Notes: a model not told the origin generated them from the sequence alone. A stretch of 64,000 nucleotides of DNA from Rutidosis leptorrhynchoides (GCF_046630445.1 NC_092338.1:154788001-154852000); one strand, 5' to 3'; shown: positions 1 through 11,836, counted from the stretch's first letter. Made by a program: numbers and translations.

Positions 1-540
1 TCCAATATTCATCATCAATGAATACATACGAATTTTGGCCTCAACTAGATTACTATTCACCATCAGTGAATAAAACCAAATTTCATAATAATCTTAATTC
101 ATGTTACTCCCATAACATGACCGATTATGGAGATTTATAATAATCAACAATTATTCATGGATTAAACATGCTAATATAGAATACAGTGATATAAATGAAA
201 ACGACCATACCAAGTATCTCAATTCATTAAGATAAAACTGTTTAATATTTCAGAAATATCTAAATACTAAATTACAAATGAAAAAGATCAGTAGCTTAAC
301 GAAGTCCATTATTACTAGCATGATCATCATGCTTGTTGTGCATCAAGGGCTTCATGAACGGGTCAGCCACGATATCATCTGTATGAACCTTAAGAATACT
401 AATTTCATTTCCCACAAACTTCATGAATGTAGTCAAACTTTCGAAGAATGTGTCGGATACTTTTATGTACATGTGATTCTTTCGAAAGTGTTATAACAAC
501 CAAACTATCACAATACATCTTTATAGAAGATTTATTGTTG

Positions 541-1440
541 TATACTACTCTGAGTTCAACAACAAACTTCCTTATCCAGACAACTTTCTGAGCAACATCT
601 CAGGTAACAATGTATTCTACTTTTGTTGTAGAATGTGCAACAATGCTCTACTTTGAGCCCTTCCAATTAACTATCTCGTCCATCATGACAAAGACACAAC
701 CTGACTGGGTTCGAGAATCATCTCGATGAGTTTGGAAACTAGCATCAGTATAAAACTTAATACTTAACTCTTTTTCCAAACCACCGCAAACCAAACACAT
801 ATCTTTAGTACTTTGCAAATACTTAAGAATGTTCTTAACAGCAATCCAAGGTTCTTCACTTGGATTTTATTGAGAACAACTCGTCAAACTCAAAAATAAG
901 GAGACATCATTTTAGCACATAATATGGCATACATAATGGATCCTATAGCCGAAACATATGGGATACATTTCGTTCATCTTATCTCATCATGTGTGATAAG
1001 ACTTTGAGAATTGCTCAAGGTTATGCCCTTTTGCACAGGCAACGCTCCAAGGTTGGAGTAATGTATGCTAAATCTCTGTAAGATAAGATATGTACATTAA
1101 TTCAAACCAATAAGCCATTTGAATCTATTTTCATAGATCATGATTCCAAGTATATAAGTAGCTTCTCCAAGATCATTTATGAAAAAACGTTTTCAAGCCA
1201 AGACTTGACATCTTGTAAGTTGAAATGTTATTTCCAATAAATAGTATGTCATCAACATACAAGATCAAGAAGACTACTTTGCTCCCACTAGATTTAATGT
1301 AAACACATGGCTCATCTTGGTTTTGAGAAAAAAACAAACTCTTTGATATTCTCATCAAACTTAAGATTCTAGCTCCTGAATGCTTGCTTTAATCCATAAA
1401 TGGATTTTAGAAGCTTGCATACTTTTAATAGGATGCTTAG
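541..1440 (-). pseudogene. copia reverse transcriptase / RNase H relic
   Basis: On the minus strand, positions about 770-655 translate to an RNase H N-terminal segment (KFYTDASFQTHRDDSRTQSG, then a WKGSK block), matching the copia RNase H start with its first catalytic Asp. Positions 1358-1173 encode the end of the RT with the catalytic motif YVDDILFIGN preceded by DEPCVYIK. The next block, about 1170-1030, carries GEATYILGI in another frame, so a frameshift splits the RT. Stops and frameshifts make it non-functional. Family assignment is firm because the YVDD context and the RNase H block are diagnostic for Ty1/copia. Confidence 0.85.
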
Positions 1441-2168
1441 GATATATAGATCCTTTCAGCTGAACCATATATACATCCTCGCTTAGGTCGCCATTTAGAA
1501 AAGTGATTATAATATCCATTTACCATACTTCATAATCATGAAAAGTAGCTATGACAATAAGTATCCTAATTTATAATGCTCGTGATCAGTGGAAAAGTTT
1601 CATCATAACCTTTTGCTACAAATCGAGCTTTAGAAGTGTTTACATTACCGTTCATGCTAGTCTTCTTTTTGAAGACTCATTTACACCTCATTGTCTTACA
1701 ATTGGGTGGAAGATCAATCAAGTCACATACTTGATTATCTTTCATGGACTGCATATTTGCATTCATAGTATCTCGCCATTTTTAAGATTCGTGATCTTAT
1801 ATGGCCTCACGGTAGCTAGAGTTTCATAATCCTCTAGGTGAGGTTCATCTGAATTAATTAGATAATCAAACCTATTATTGCGATGAGGAGTTCTATCAGA
1901 CCTATGAAGTTCAGGTACAACACGTTCTGACTCACCAACAATGCGCTCAGATTTAACGTGTGGATTACTAGTGCTTATAGAAGGTATGTTACTTTATGGT
2001 TCTTGAATTTCTTCAAGATCTACTTTACTCCCACTAAATTCTTATAAGAGAAGATCTCCTTTTTAAGAATTCAGTAGTCCGAGCAGAAAACACTTTGTTT
2101 TCAGCTTCGTAGTAGAAGTAGTAACCCATTGTTTCCTATGGGTATCCCATAAATTGAAATTTAATACT

Positions 2169-3089
2169 TCAGGGTTTTAATTTGTTTGAAGTGTCATGCT
2201 TCACATGCACTTCACAACCCCAGAATTTCAAATAAGACAACTTGGGAATCTTCCCATGCCACACTTCATATGGTGTCTTTTCTACCTTCTTGGTTGGAAC
2301 CATATTGAGTATGCCTGCAGCAGACTCTAATGCATAACCCCAAAAAGACGATGGTAAAATAGTCAGACTCATCATAGATCAAACCATATCAAGTAAAGTT
2401 CGATTCCTCCATTCAGACTCACCATTGAGTAATGGTGTGTGAGGTGGAGTGAATTGTAAGACAGTCCCACAATTCTATAGGTGGTCCAAAAACTCTTGAC
2501 TCATATACTCACTTCATCCATCAGAGTGAAGTGATTTAATGATATTTCTAAGCTGACTCTTTACTTCATTTTGAAAGACTTTTGAACATTTCAAAAGCTT
2601 CATGTTTATATTTCAGCAATTAAAACATAACCATATCTACTATAACCATCGGTTATTGTAACGAAATAAGACTTACCATTTCTACACATTATTCTAAAGG
2701 ACCACATACATCAATATGTATTAGTCCTAAAAGATATGTAGCTCTTTCACCTAAGTTGGAGAAATGAGCTTTTGTCATCCTTTCACACAAACATTACTCA
2801 CATACATCAAATGACTCAAAGCCATTTGATTCCAAAAGTCCATAAGAATGGAGTTTTGAAATTCGTTGTTTATATGACCAAGATGACAATGTCATAGATA
2901 GGTCTTATTCAAGCGTTGCTTGAATTGCTTGGCGGTACATGTATACATAGAATACTCATTTGAAATCACACCATGCATATCAATTTCAAAAATACCATCA
3001 CTTGGATAGGCATTAAGATAAAAAATATTATCCTTAGAAATTGAAATATAAAATTGCGTAAATGCAAGTTCAAAACCAGCATTTTTCAA
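2169..3089 (-). pseudogene. copia integrase and GAG-pre-integrase relic
   Basis: Minus-strand positions 2375-2169 encode the C-terminal part of a copia integrase (WGYALESAAGILNMVPTKKV, followed by TPYEVWHGKIPKLSYLKFWG). That stretch is characteristic of the region after the catalytic core. Positions 3089-2892 resemble the GAG-pre-integrase segment that precedes the HHCC zinc finger. Stop codons and shifts separate the parts, and a full DDE triad cannot be read. It lies between the gag relic and the RT relic, as expected for copia. Confidence 0.75.
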
Positions 3090-3315
3090 ATCATATTGCT
3101 CCTAATACTAGGAGCATAATAACATTGTTTCAATAAAACAATAAAACCACTTAGAAGATTAAGCTCATAGTGACCAATGGCTTCAATCGAAGCTTGATTC
3201 CCATTGCTCACTCGCAAATTTAGTGTGCGTTTCTTCAGTCTATTACTTCTTCACATTCCTTTCATATTGTTACAGGTGTGAAGGCCACAACCGGTTAACA
3301 AAAATCCAGGAATCA

Positions 3316-3552
3316 CTAGAAAAAGTATATAACTGTATATGAAATATACCTGAGTTTGCTAGTCTTACCAGCATTGCCTTTTCTCAGCTCAGATTGGTAG
3401 ATAGGACAACTTCCTTTTCCAATTGCCAACCTTTTCACAATGGAAACATTCGGTGTCTTTTGTTGGGATTTACTTCTTGGAAGGTGAAATATTTTCCTGG
3501 AAAATGATTTACCATATCCCTTCCACAAAGTATTCGACTTATTCTTTTTCAC
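3316..3552 (-). pseudogene. copia gag C-terminus relic with degraded zinc knuckle
   Basis: The minus strand gives a Lys-rich segment followed by a degraded CCHC-like block (VSIVKRLAIGKGSCPIY in one frame). Copia gag proteins of this kind have a basic stretch then a knuckle of the form CFHC-x4-H-W-x-C-P. The cysteines and histidine are not readable in one frame here. Its position just upstream of the integrase relic supports the call; sequence support alone is modest. Confidence 0.5.
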
Positions 3553-3599
3553 CCTTTCATCCTACCTCTCCTACTCATTGAACAACTTCCGATAAGCAT

Positions 3600-5370
3600 T
3601 TTGCTTTAGCAGTAGGAGATGCTCAAACGGGAGGATCGGATAAGGGTTCTAATTTTGTTCAACTTCCATTTATGCTTGAGAACAATTCTCAGGTTGCAGT
3701 GCCAGTCTAGGAAGTTTGAACATTGAGTTTATCCTTCTTCAACAAAGAAAGAATTGTGTTTTGGTTTACGTTAAGATTATTTAACATCTACAACAGATAT
3801 AAGATTCAATTTAGTATTTTCGATATTAAGCTTTAATAAATTAACTACCCAAGTTTTTATAATGCTTTAAAAAAAATAATTTACGAAAGCCTAAGATCCA
3901 CATAGAGATTCCATAGCCACATCTGTTGATCAGCTAGAAGTTATGGAGTCTATTGGTAGGTAGCGAGTACCAATTGCGTTACAAGTACAACTCTTAGATC
4001 TTTATGGGACCTAGAGATATATGTAGTCCAACAAACCACTATTATCTAATGGCATGTTTGTCCCATCCTTGCCTCGAACTCAGGTCTCACCGTGAATATG
4101 ATTAAGTCGTCCAATTTGAAAATAGTGGAAATTCACGCTAATCTCACTAGATCGAAAAATACACCTCGTTTCTATAATTCAGCCTAGTCTCACTAGATCA
4201 GAAAAATAACGAGGAGTGTTTGCAAGCTCATTGGATGGCATGACTTAAATTTCAAGGGTATTTTAGAAAAAAGTTCGTGTCAACGAATAATGCATGCACA
4301 CAAGATTCGCTATACTCTTAGTTAAAAAATATTTTAACCAATTATATATATGTCAATCGTGTTTATGCGTCTAGTTTATTATTTTATTTTATGTATAGAA
4401 ATAACAAATACACATTGTGTATCGTTTTAAAACAGTTTTAAAAGATGTCCCCCATATATATTATTTGAGTTTCAAAAAAGCATTTAACTTTAAACTCGTT
4501 AGAGTTTGACTTTTTAAAATTATCAATTTTAATCTTTGAAACTCGTTACTTGTTTTATTTGATGTTTTCTTCAAAAACATTTAACATTTATTATAATCAA
4601 CAATTAAATATAAATGCGTAAAAATAAAACACAATCATGCATACATACATACATATATAGCCTAGCCCAAAAATCTTATGCTTAATCCTATTAGTCGACA
4701 TGGGATCAAGAGGTCAAACTAAGGATAATATCATAGCTCCCACTTAATTCAAGAATCAAGTGAAAACTTGACAAACGCCATCGTTGTCAACTTGACCTGT
4801 TCTCCATCTTCTAAGTCAAACTCCACGTTGCATCTTTATCTTTAATCTTTATCTTATTACATTTATTTAAAATTGAAAAATACAACTAATCTAATACTTT
4901 TACAATTTAGAATAAACTTAAATACAATACTATGAAAATAAAAAATAAATATAATACAACTTTGGCTTCAAAATGGCCTTTCTAATAAAAATAAATAATC
5001 AACATGACATAATATTGCCGTAATCAACAATCACAACAATCATATATAATCAAACACATAGGTCGGGGCATTACAGGCTATGTATGCAATCACAATTTTA
5101 ATAACTACATTATTAAAAATCTACATATGGCTTGTCCATGGTTACAATGCATGTGTATAACCATGGAAATAAACACTCAACAATTATAACAATTATTCAA
5201 GCCATAATAATTAAATCTACAATTTAAAGTAGTGATATTCTTTCAATTATATTTGTGCGTCATGAGGTTAAGTCTAGTTGACTTTAAAAACCAAAAAGGT
5301 TTTGACTTTCACCAATACACCGCAAAACTAAATCTAAAGAAAATCACGCGACAATTAAGATGGTGTAAAA
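3600..5370. other. AT-rich stretch with no recognisable gene
   Basis: About 1.8 kb between the gag-knuckle relic and the primer-binding site. It should correspond to leader and N-terminal gag of the minus-strand copia element, but no frame is recognisable. It contains a near-direct pair of short segments (around 4135-4165 and 4187-4217, sharing a ctagtctcactagatc-type core) and a small CATA run near 4637. Confidence 0.4.
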
Positions 5371-5373
5371 GCA

Positions 5374-5385
5374 GCTCGGATACCA
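5374..5385 (-). promoter_or_regulatory. Primer-binding site of the minus-strand copia element
   Basis: The plus strand reads gctcggatacca, the complement of TGGTATCCGAGC, one base off the initiator-Met-tRNA primer site TGGTATCAGAGC. An LTR-like TGGAAAACC end starts 4 bases further at 5390. Confidence 0.7.
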
Positions 5386-5389
5386 CCGA

Positions 5390-6240
5390 TGGAAAACCGT
5401 GTGTACATTTAAATTTTATAAACGCAGCGGAACTTGAAAATAAACATTTTTTCATTCATAATAATAAACATCTTTTATTATTTATAATAAACTTTGGAGT
5501 AAAACATTCACATGATTAACGATTCCAACAAGATCCAATTACACCACTAATAATTGTCAACTAATAAATTAACAAAGAGGAGTTCAGATATACCTTCAAG
5601 AATTAATATCCACAAGTAGATTGAAACTAGTGTCCAAGATAGAACACCTCTTCACGAATTAATATCCACGAGTAGATTGAAACTAGTGTCCAAGATAGAA
5701 CACCTCTACAGTTGATGCACACAGCAAGTTAAGCAAACACCGGAGACTGCTAGATCTTAAATCACCAAATAACATAAACACCAAACATACACAAGTTTGT
5801 GTTTACGTAAAACAAAGCTTAAAGAACTCTTTTCTTTAATTTGTTTTTCATGACACCAAAAATCATACAGAGTATATATTTATTTAGTATTATCGATAGG
5901 CCAAAGAAAATAACAACTTCTGTTTTAATTCCTTGAAAAAGACCAATTTAGAGAAAAACAATACTCCGTATTTTTGTAGTTCTTTTGCACTAGTTACTAT
6001 AAGAGTTATAATATATATATATATATATATTGAATGGCTCTTCTTTTTGTGGCTACAACTTGGCAAAAATAACAACCCATTTTATATTTATCATCTTATT
6101 GTAAAGCTAAAGTAAAAAGGAAAAGGCTACACCATAATTTGTGTAGTTGTGTCGTCCACCAACAAAAAATTTATAATATTTTACTTAACACTTGATAAAA
6201 TAACTACATTCCAATAATTTTGTGGTCCTATGATAATAAT
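5390..6240 (-). repeat. Probable 5' LTR (partial) of the minus-strand copia element
   Basis: Sequence directly behind the primer site, beginning TGGAAAACC on the plus strand. It contains a 56-bp tandem duplication and a (TA) run near 6010-6030. The outer boundary is not visible because the next element begins at 6241. Confidence 0.5.
5595..5706. repeat. 56-bp tandem duplication
   Basis: Units 5595-5650 and 5651-5706 differ at only a few positions (ttcaagaatt versus ttcacgaatt; ccacaagtag versus ccacgagtag). It sits within the presumed copia LTR. Confidence 0.9.
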
Positions 6241-8622
6241 TGTAAGACCCTATTTCAGTTCAGTCTTGTGCAGTTGATTGGGACGCCGTCCAGGTGGTGG
6301 GACGCCGTCCAGTAAAGAAAGACTGGATGCCGTCCAGATGAACTGGCGGGCCAGCTGTGCAGTTTTGTTATATTAAGAGGGGTATTTGTGTCTTTTCATT
6401 TGGAACCGAATTTGTAGCCATATTATCAGTTGGGATTCAATTTTGGATCACTTTTCACATCCACAAACACTCCCACTTCATTATTAAAGAGAGAGAGTGA
6501 TTCTAGAGAGAGATTTGGAGATTTGGGGAAGAAGGAGCTTGGAACGATCGAAAGCTCGGGTTTTAAAGTTGTTTCTTTCATTCTCGGCCACGTTGTGGTA
6601 GTATTGGTAAGTTCTAACTCCGAATTTCATTTGTTAGATTTGAGTTCCAAGTTAGGGTTTTGATTGTGTGTTCTTGAATAAGACCAACTAGTTGATAAAT
6701 GGGTGTTTAAGCGAGTAAATGGTGTTGATGACCATTGTTGGTGGGTTTTGGGTTGGATGATGAGATTGATTAGTTGATAATCATGTTTGGGTGTGAAATC
6801 ACTAGTTAACTTAGATTATAAGTGATTAGTGGTGTAAGCTTGCAAAATGGGTATTTTGACTTTGGGATTGTGTCAAAATGAGTTTGTGTTAAATGTTGCA
6901 AGTAATTTGTTGATGATGAAACCTTGAGTTAAATGAGTTGTTGGAACATAATCACTAGTCGATTGTGATATGGGGGTTTTCAGGTGAGATTTGACTTAGT
7001 CAAAGTGGAAGTAAGTGCAAATGGGTCAGCACTTATTGGTGTTTTGAGTATAATCTAGAGTGTTTAGCTTATTTGTTGTGAATTACTTAGGTGATTTACA
7101 TTTGGACAACAAGGAGCTCAAGCGGGATTTGCTTTTCAAGTAATCGATGTGAGTGGAATATTTATACGTTTATGTATATAATTTTTGTTGCTTATGTGCG
7201 ACGTGGTAAGTGATATCCGTTAGGATTCACTTTTCGGGGACCACAATTGGGTTGGAAAATATAGTGAGTGATATCCGTATGGATGGCTCTTCGTTGGCTA
7301 TATTTGGTTGCGTTATGTGGTGAGTGATATCCGGGAAGATTAACTCTTTGTCGACCACGATTGGAGGTGAGGCATGTGACGAGTGATTAATGTTTGACCT
7401 ATCGCTCTTTGTCGATCATGTGTGCATGTTTGGTTATGTAGCGAGTGATTAATGGTTGACCTATCACTCTTCATCGACTACATGTGTGCCGTTGGTTATG
7501 TGACGAGTGATTATTGCTTGACCTATCACTCTTCGTCGATAACATGTGTATGTTTGGTTATGTGGCGAGTGATTAATGATTGACCTATCGCTCTTCGTCG
7601 GCCACATGTGTGTGTTGGGGTAAGTGGTGAGTGTTATCCGTTTAGGGATCCATTCTTTGTTAGCCACTTATTGTAGGATGGTAAGCGGTTTCACTTTTCA
7701 TCGATCATCCTTGTGATTGAGGTAAGTGTCAACGTTTCGGTTGCACTTTTCGTCGGCCTCATGGTGCGTAGTGGTGAGTGGTTAACGTATTTGACCTACC
7801 GCTCTTCGTCGGCCACGTACGCGTTGCGATGGGTGGTGAGTGGTTAACGTTTTTGACCTACCGCTCTTAGTCGGCCACTATTGAGTCGAATGTCAGCATT
7901 GTGTATATTGGCGTGTGTAAGTTTATTTAGCATTGTTGTTGGCACGTATTATTGTTGAGATCTCTATGCTTTTGGTTTTGAGTTGTTGTACGTACGATTA
8001 TACGATTATTGCGGTTTGCTAATGATATTGTGTTGTTTGTGTAGGTGTATGCAAGTGATTGAATTATGTATGTATGCGTATAAGTATTGCATTCACTAAG
8101 AATTAGCTTACCCTCTCGTTGTTTACATTTTTTTAGGTTCAGAGGCGGACGTGGCAAGGGTATGCTCGGGATTAGATGATTTCCCCTTTTGATGCTTGCT
8201 TGGATTATATTTGGATCTGGCCTAGGATTTGGGTAGTTTATCCCCAAACATTATGCTCGTAGTTTTGTTTAGAACTTAAACTCATTTGGGTTGAAATTTC
8301 TACTTTAACGTAATTTGGGTCGATGTGGGCCGGGTTTGTAAAACTTAGTTTGATGATGGAATTCTCTTAGTTTTAATTATTAAAACATGTTGTGAAAACC
8401 GTTTAGTTTAAAAGTGTTGGGAAGCGGGTTTTCCGCTCGCGTGATTTGGAAAAGCTGATCAGAAACTTTCAGTACATTTGGACGCCGTCCAAAAGGCTTG
8501 GACGCCGTCCATGTCTTCATTACAGGATGCCGTCCAGATAACTGGATGCCGTCCAGATACACTGTCACACAAATTTTTTTTTAAGTCGTGTTTTCGGTCG
8601 AATAATGGGTTGGGTCGTTACA
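6241..8622 (+). repeat. Left LTR of element 1 (2382 bp)
   Basis: TG...CA ends. It carries three GGACGCCGTCC-type palindromes near the start (6281, 6300, 6325) and four near the end (8480, 8500, 8525, 8544), plus a hairpin array at 7203-7878. The primer site follows two bases after its end. Confidence 0.92.
7203..7878 (+). repeat. Hairpin array I, about 12 units of about 50-60 bp
   Basis: Each unit reads: outer stem, inner stem arm (gagtg or aagtg type), short loop, complementary inner arm (cgctc or cactt type), a constant ttcgtcgg-like spacer, and the complementary outer stem. The outer stems differ between units but stay paired: gtgg/ccac at 7204, aatatag/ctatatt at 7258-7304, tgtag/ctaca near 7437, taagtgg/ccactta at 7621-7670, tgagg/cctca at 7718-7761. 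This reads as repeated RNA structure, not plain sequence repetition. Confidence 0.85.
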
Positions 8623-8624
8623 AG

Positions 8625-8636
8625 TGGTATCAGAGC
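8625..8636 (+). promoter_or_regulatory. Primer-binding site of element 1
   Basis: Exact TGGTATCAGAGC (initiator Met-tRNA 3' end complement) two bases after the LTR end. Confidence 0.95.
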
Positions 8637-9049
8637 ATGGTATAAGGGATTTAGGTGACTTGAGATAGACGCCTAGACTTAAACTTTTTTTGTATGTGCT
8701 TATTTATTGCGGGACTTGTAGGATTACGGGTCGGTTTGGGTTTTAGTTAGTGCCCTAGAGAATAGGTGAACTAGCTATGTATTAATTATGTTGTTACTAA
8801 TCATGTTGTTTTGTGTTGAACATCTAGCGAGATGGTTGTTGTATTCATGAGCTCGGCATGGTGTGTGAGCGTAATAATGCTTCGCGACCATTATTACGAT
8901 TGCAACCCAAGTCAAGTAAGTGATGTACAACAAGTATTGAACTAGATGGGATGTGCGAACGGTGGTGTATTTATTTGATTGTGGTTATTGTTCGCGACGG
9001 TGTATATAAGTTATTCGTGTTGCGTTCCTAACCGAGTTCATTTCTTAGA

Positions 9050-10044
9050 ATGAAGACGAGGAATGGACATGATAATGGTGATCAAGGTGAGGACTTCGAG
9101 TTCACGGCTAAGGTAGAGGCCATCTTCGAGCGTCAAAAACCGGAGTTTCTAGAGGACGTTTAAAAGATGTTCTTAGATACGATTGATGAACAAGTAGTCA
9201 ATCTAGTCAAGGAACAAGTTAGGGTTGTTCTCCGAGAAGATAATATAGGAAGGCGAGACTTCTACTACAAAAACTTCAAGGATGCTCAACCTCCCACTTC
9301 TGATGGTGAACAAGATCCGCTAAAGAGCAATCGTTGGATCTCCGATATGGAGGGGGCTTTTCATACTAATGAGTGCCCTCTCGATAAGAGGACGAGGTAT
9401 GGTAGTAGTATGTTGAGGGGTGATGCCAAGTTGTGGTGGGATGCGAAAATTCAACTCTATGGTGAGGAACAATGTATGGAGTTCACATGGGACGAGTTCA
9501 AAACGGAATTTTTCAAGGAATAGCGAACTTCGGCCGATCTTTCTAAGCTTAAGGACGAGTTGCTTGCTTTGAGGCAAGGGTCAATGGATTTAAACACTCT
9601 CAAATCCGTTTTCTTATCGAAGACCCAATTTTTCCCTGAATACGTCGGGAATGACCACATGTTGAAGAAAGACTTTTACCGAACCTTAAACGATCATTAC
9701 CGAGAGAAGATTAGTAGGAACTCGGTGAAAAATTTTGACGAGTTGTTTGACATGGCGAAGGGTTTTGAGACGCTTGTCCTAAAAAGGAGTGGTTCCGATG
9801 TTAGTAAGCGGAAGTCCGAAACTACGATGCTTTCGAACAAAAAGAGTAAGAGTGTTTCCGAGGGTGTCAGAAGCGTGAAGAAGAGTGGTACCAGTGGTTT
9901 TATACCCACGTGTTATAATTGCGGACAACGGGGTCATTTGTCGCGCGAATGGACGAATACGAAGTCTAACAAGGTTACATGTTTTAATTGTTGAAAGGAG
10001 AGACACCGAAAGTCGGCGTGCCCGGAATTAGTTGGTGATGCATG
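9050..10044 (+). pseudogene. Dead gypsy-type gag with two zinc knuckles
   Basis: From ATG at 9050 a single frame of about 332 codons runs to a stop at 10042-10044. It is interrupted by three in-frame stops (TAA 9161, TAG 9521, TGA 9992) and no frameshift. The retrotransposon-gag core is visible around 9340-9520 (GDAKLWWDAKIQLY, FTWDEFKTEFF). The C-terminus has two knuckles. The first, CYNCGQRGHLSREW, has lost its last Cys (Trp instead). The second, CFNC-x4-H-x4-C, has TGA in the position usually occupied by Gly. No pol follows. The element could only have moved with proteins supplied by another element, if its gag was ever active. Confidence 0.85.
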
Positions 10045-10872
10045 AGAACCTGACGACAATGTTCAGGTATTTTTCGATCTTACTTTCGAAATGTACTTAT
10101 AATTTTGTTTGATGCATTTTGTGGTAGTGCGTAGTGTAATGAAGGGTAGCGTTCCTTATGGAATTACCCTATGATGATGGTCGGATTGTCGGGCGAAGGG
10201 CGTAAGACTTGGTGCTTCCAAGCATTCCTTAGTGTTGGGCGAAAGATTTTTACCAAACCATGAGAATGGGCTATGGTGTTGTTTTGGTAGCGCGTAGTCG
10301 CTTTTGTGTCGAAATCGATGAAATATAAGTTTCGTCGGGTATGGATGACTTAAGGTCACTTTAGCGTTGTGATGGGGGACATCGGATGAATGGAACCCAC
10401 AAAGTCGAGTCTTTTAGGCTCGATGAATGTTGATAGTGGAGTCTATGTGACGCGATATCAGGTGCCTCTTTCATACATGTAAGCGTATGTTCGACTCCGA
10501 CGATGTTGTGGTTACATTGTACTTAGGGTACCGGAGAGAAACCCTTAGGTACATAAGTGACTAGGTGGAACTTTAACAAGCTATGGCAATCGGAGGATTG
10601 CAAGAATAAGTTGTGTAATTTGTGATGAACTTCTCGCTCGAAGTGATTTAAGGATAGGTTAAGATCCTTTGTATGCTCAAGGTTGGAGCGAGATGTAGTG
10701 ATGGGTCGAGTGAACCAAATTGTTGGAAAAGTCTACCTCTAGGTAGCATTGTACGGTTGTGCAAGGTGCGTGTTGTGTTGGCTTTACGTCGTTACGTGAA
10801 TGACGCCAACGGGTGACGAGGAATGGAATAATTATGCATGTATGCATATAATGTATTTTCATGTAGCGTGAA

Positions 10873-11077
10873 ATGTGGGATACTCACGGTGTTCAAGACA
10901 CCACATTGTACGTAACGAGTGAAATTGTCGCGGTGTTTAAGACACCACTCATTGGTTTGATTGACATGTGGAATTGTCACGGTGTTTAAGACACCACATG
11001 GTCATGGGGGTGAGTTAGTCGCGGTGTTTAAGACATCACCCGGGGGATTAGTGATTACGCGGTGTTAAGTACACTAA
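10873..11077 (+). repeat. Hairpin array II, five units
   Basis: A near-constant inner hairpin ggtgtttaagacacc is enclosed by outer stems that differ but remain complementary: atgtgg/ccacat, gagtg/cactc, catgtgg/ccacatg, gggtga/tcaccc and attagtg/cactaat. The second copy in this window is at 15168-15338, where the gagtgg/ccactc stem is complete. Confidence 0.85.
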
Positions 11078-11121
11078 TGGATATTGTGGTGAAATGCAAT
11101 TTCGGTTAAATTGTATGTATT

Positions 11122-11446
11122 GTGGCAAGTGATATCCAATTGCGAGGATTCACTTTTCGTTGGCCACGGTTGTGGTGTGATAAGTAGTAAGTGTTATCCA
11201 TTAGGATTCACTTTTCGTCGGCTTCTTATTGTTGTGTGGAATGCATTTTCCGTTAGGAATCGTTTTTGTTTGGCCGTGTGTGAGGAGAGGTAAGTGTGAT
11301 TCGTAAGGATGCGCTTTCTGTCGGCCTCTTATTGCGTAGTGGTAAGTGGTTAACGTTTGATCTACCGCTTTTCGTCGGCCACGTACGCGTGAGAATGTGG
11401 GGCAAGTGGTATCCAATCGTGAGGATTCACTTTTCGTCGGCTCCAT
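11122..11446 (+). repeat. Array-I-type hairpins inside the internal region, about six units
   Basis: Same inner arm, spacer and outer-stem layout as the LTR array. Outer stems include gtggc/gccac (11122-11166), ataag/cttat (about 11180-11229) and gagg/cctc (about 11286-11329). The third unit is degenerate. Confidence 0.8.
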
Positions 11447-11820
11447 TGTGTTGTTTATTGTCCATGTTATTAGTGTGTCGTTACTTTAGCGATGTACATG
11501 ATAAGGGTACGCTAAAGGGAATGCTAACTCGGTACGAGATTTGGAATGTTAACATGTTTATGTCGTGCGTTCGAGGCGTGAGTTCGTTCCGGTTTGGGAA
11601 TGAAGCGAGACTTAGTGCTCGGTTTGGTAGATTTGGTAAATCACGGATGATGATTTAAATCGGAAGGGTAACTTTTGAGTAAAGTCGCCTAAAGGAATTG
11701 TGTGAAATCTTCGGATTTGTGGAAATTGTTGTGGACATCGAATTTGGACGGATGTCAGAGGACCGTAGAGTGTGTGTCCTGCTTGTTAGAATGGCAAGGA
11801 TCACGGGGACGTGATCCAAT

Positions 11821-11836
11821 TTAAGTGGGGGAGAGA
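11821..11836 (+). promoter_or_regulatory. Polypurine tract of element 1
   Basis: ttaagtgggggagaga directly before the second LTR start at 11837. Confidence 0.85.

Larger units (their letters stand above)
1..6240 (-). mobile_element. Decayed Ty1/copia LTR retrotransposon (partial)
   Basis: Minus-strand copia remnant. Read from high to low coordinates it shows an LTR-like block, a primer-binding site, a gag zinc-knuckle relic, an integrase relic, reverse transcriptase and RNase H, which is the copia order (integrase before RT). The 3' LTR would lie left of the window. All frames are broken by stops and shifts. The right side abuts the LTR of the gypsy-type element at 6241, so the outer end of the copia LTR is not defined. 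The segment about 3600-5370 should hold the gag N-terminus and leader, but I recognise nothing coding in it. Confidence 0.8.
10045..11820 (+). other. Non-coding internal region of element 1
   Basis: About 1.8 kb where protease, RT and integrase would be expected; none of their motifs appear in any frame. It contains hairpin array II (10873-11077) and further array-I-type units (11122-11446). Most of it recurs in the second internal copy at 14476-15352. Confidence 0.75.

Noticed and set aside
7203..7878. CRISPR-like regularly spaced repeats
   Set aside because: Plant LTR context, units are imperfect and contiguous without unique spacers, and the variation keeps stem pairing.
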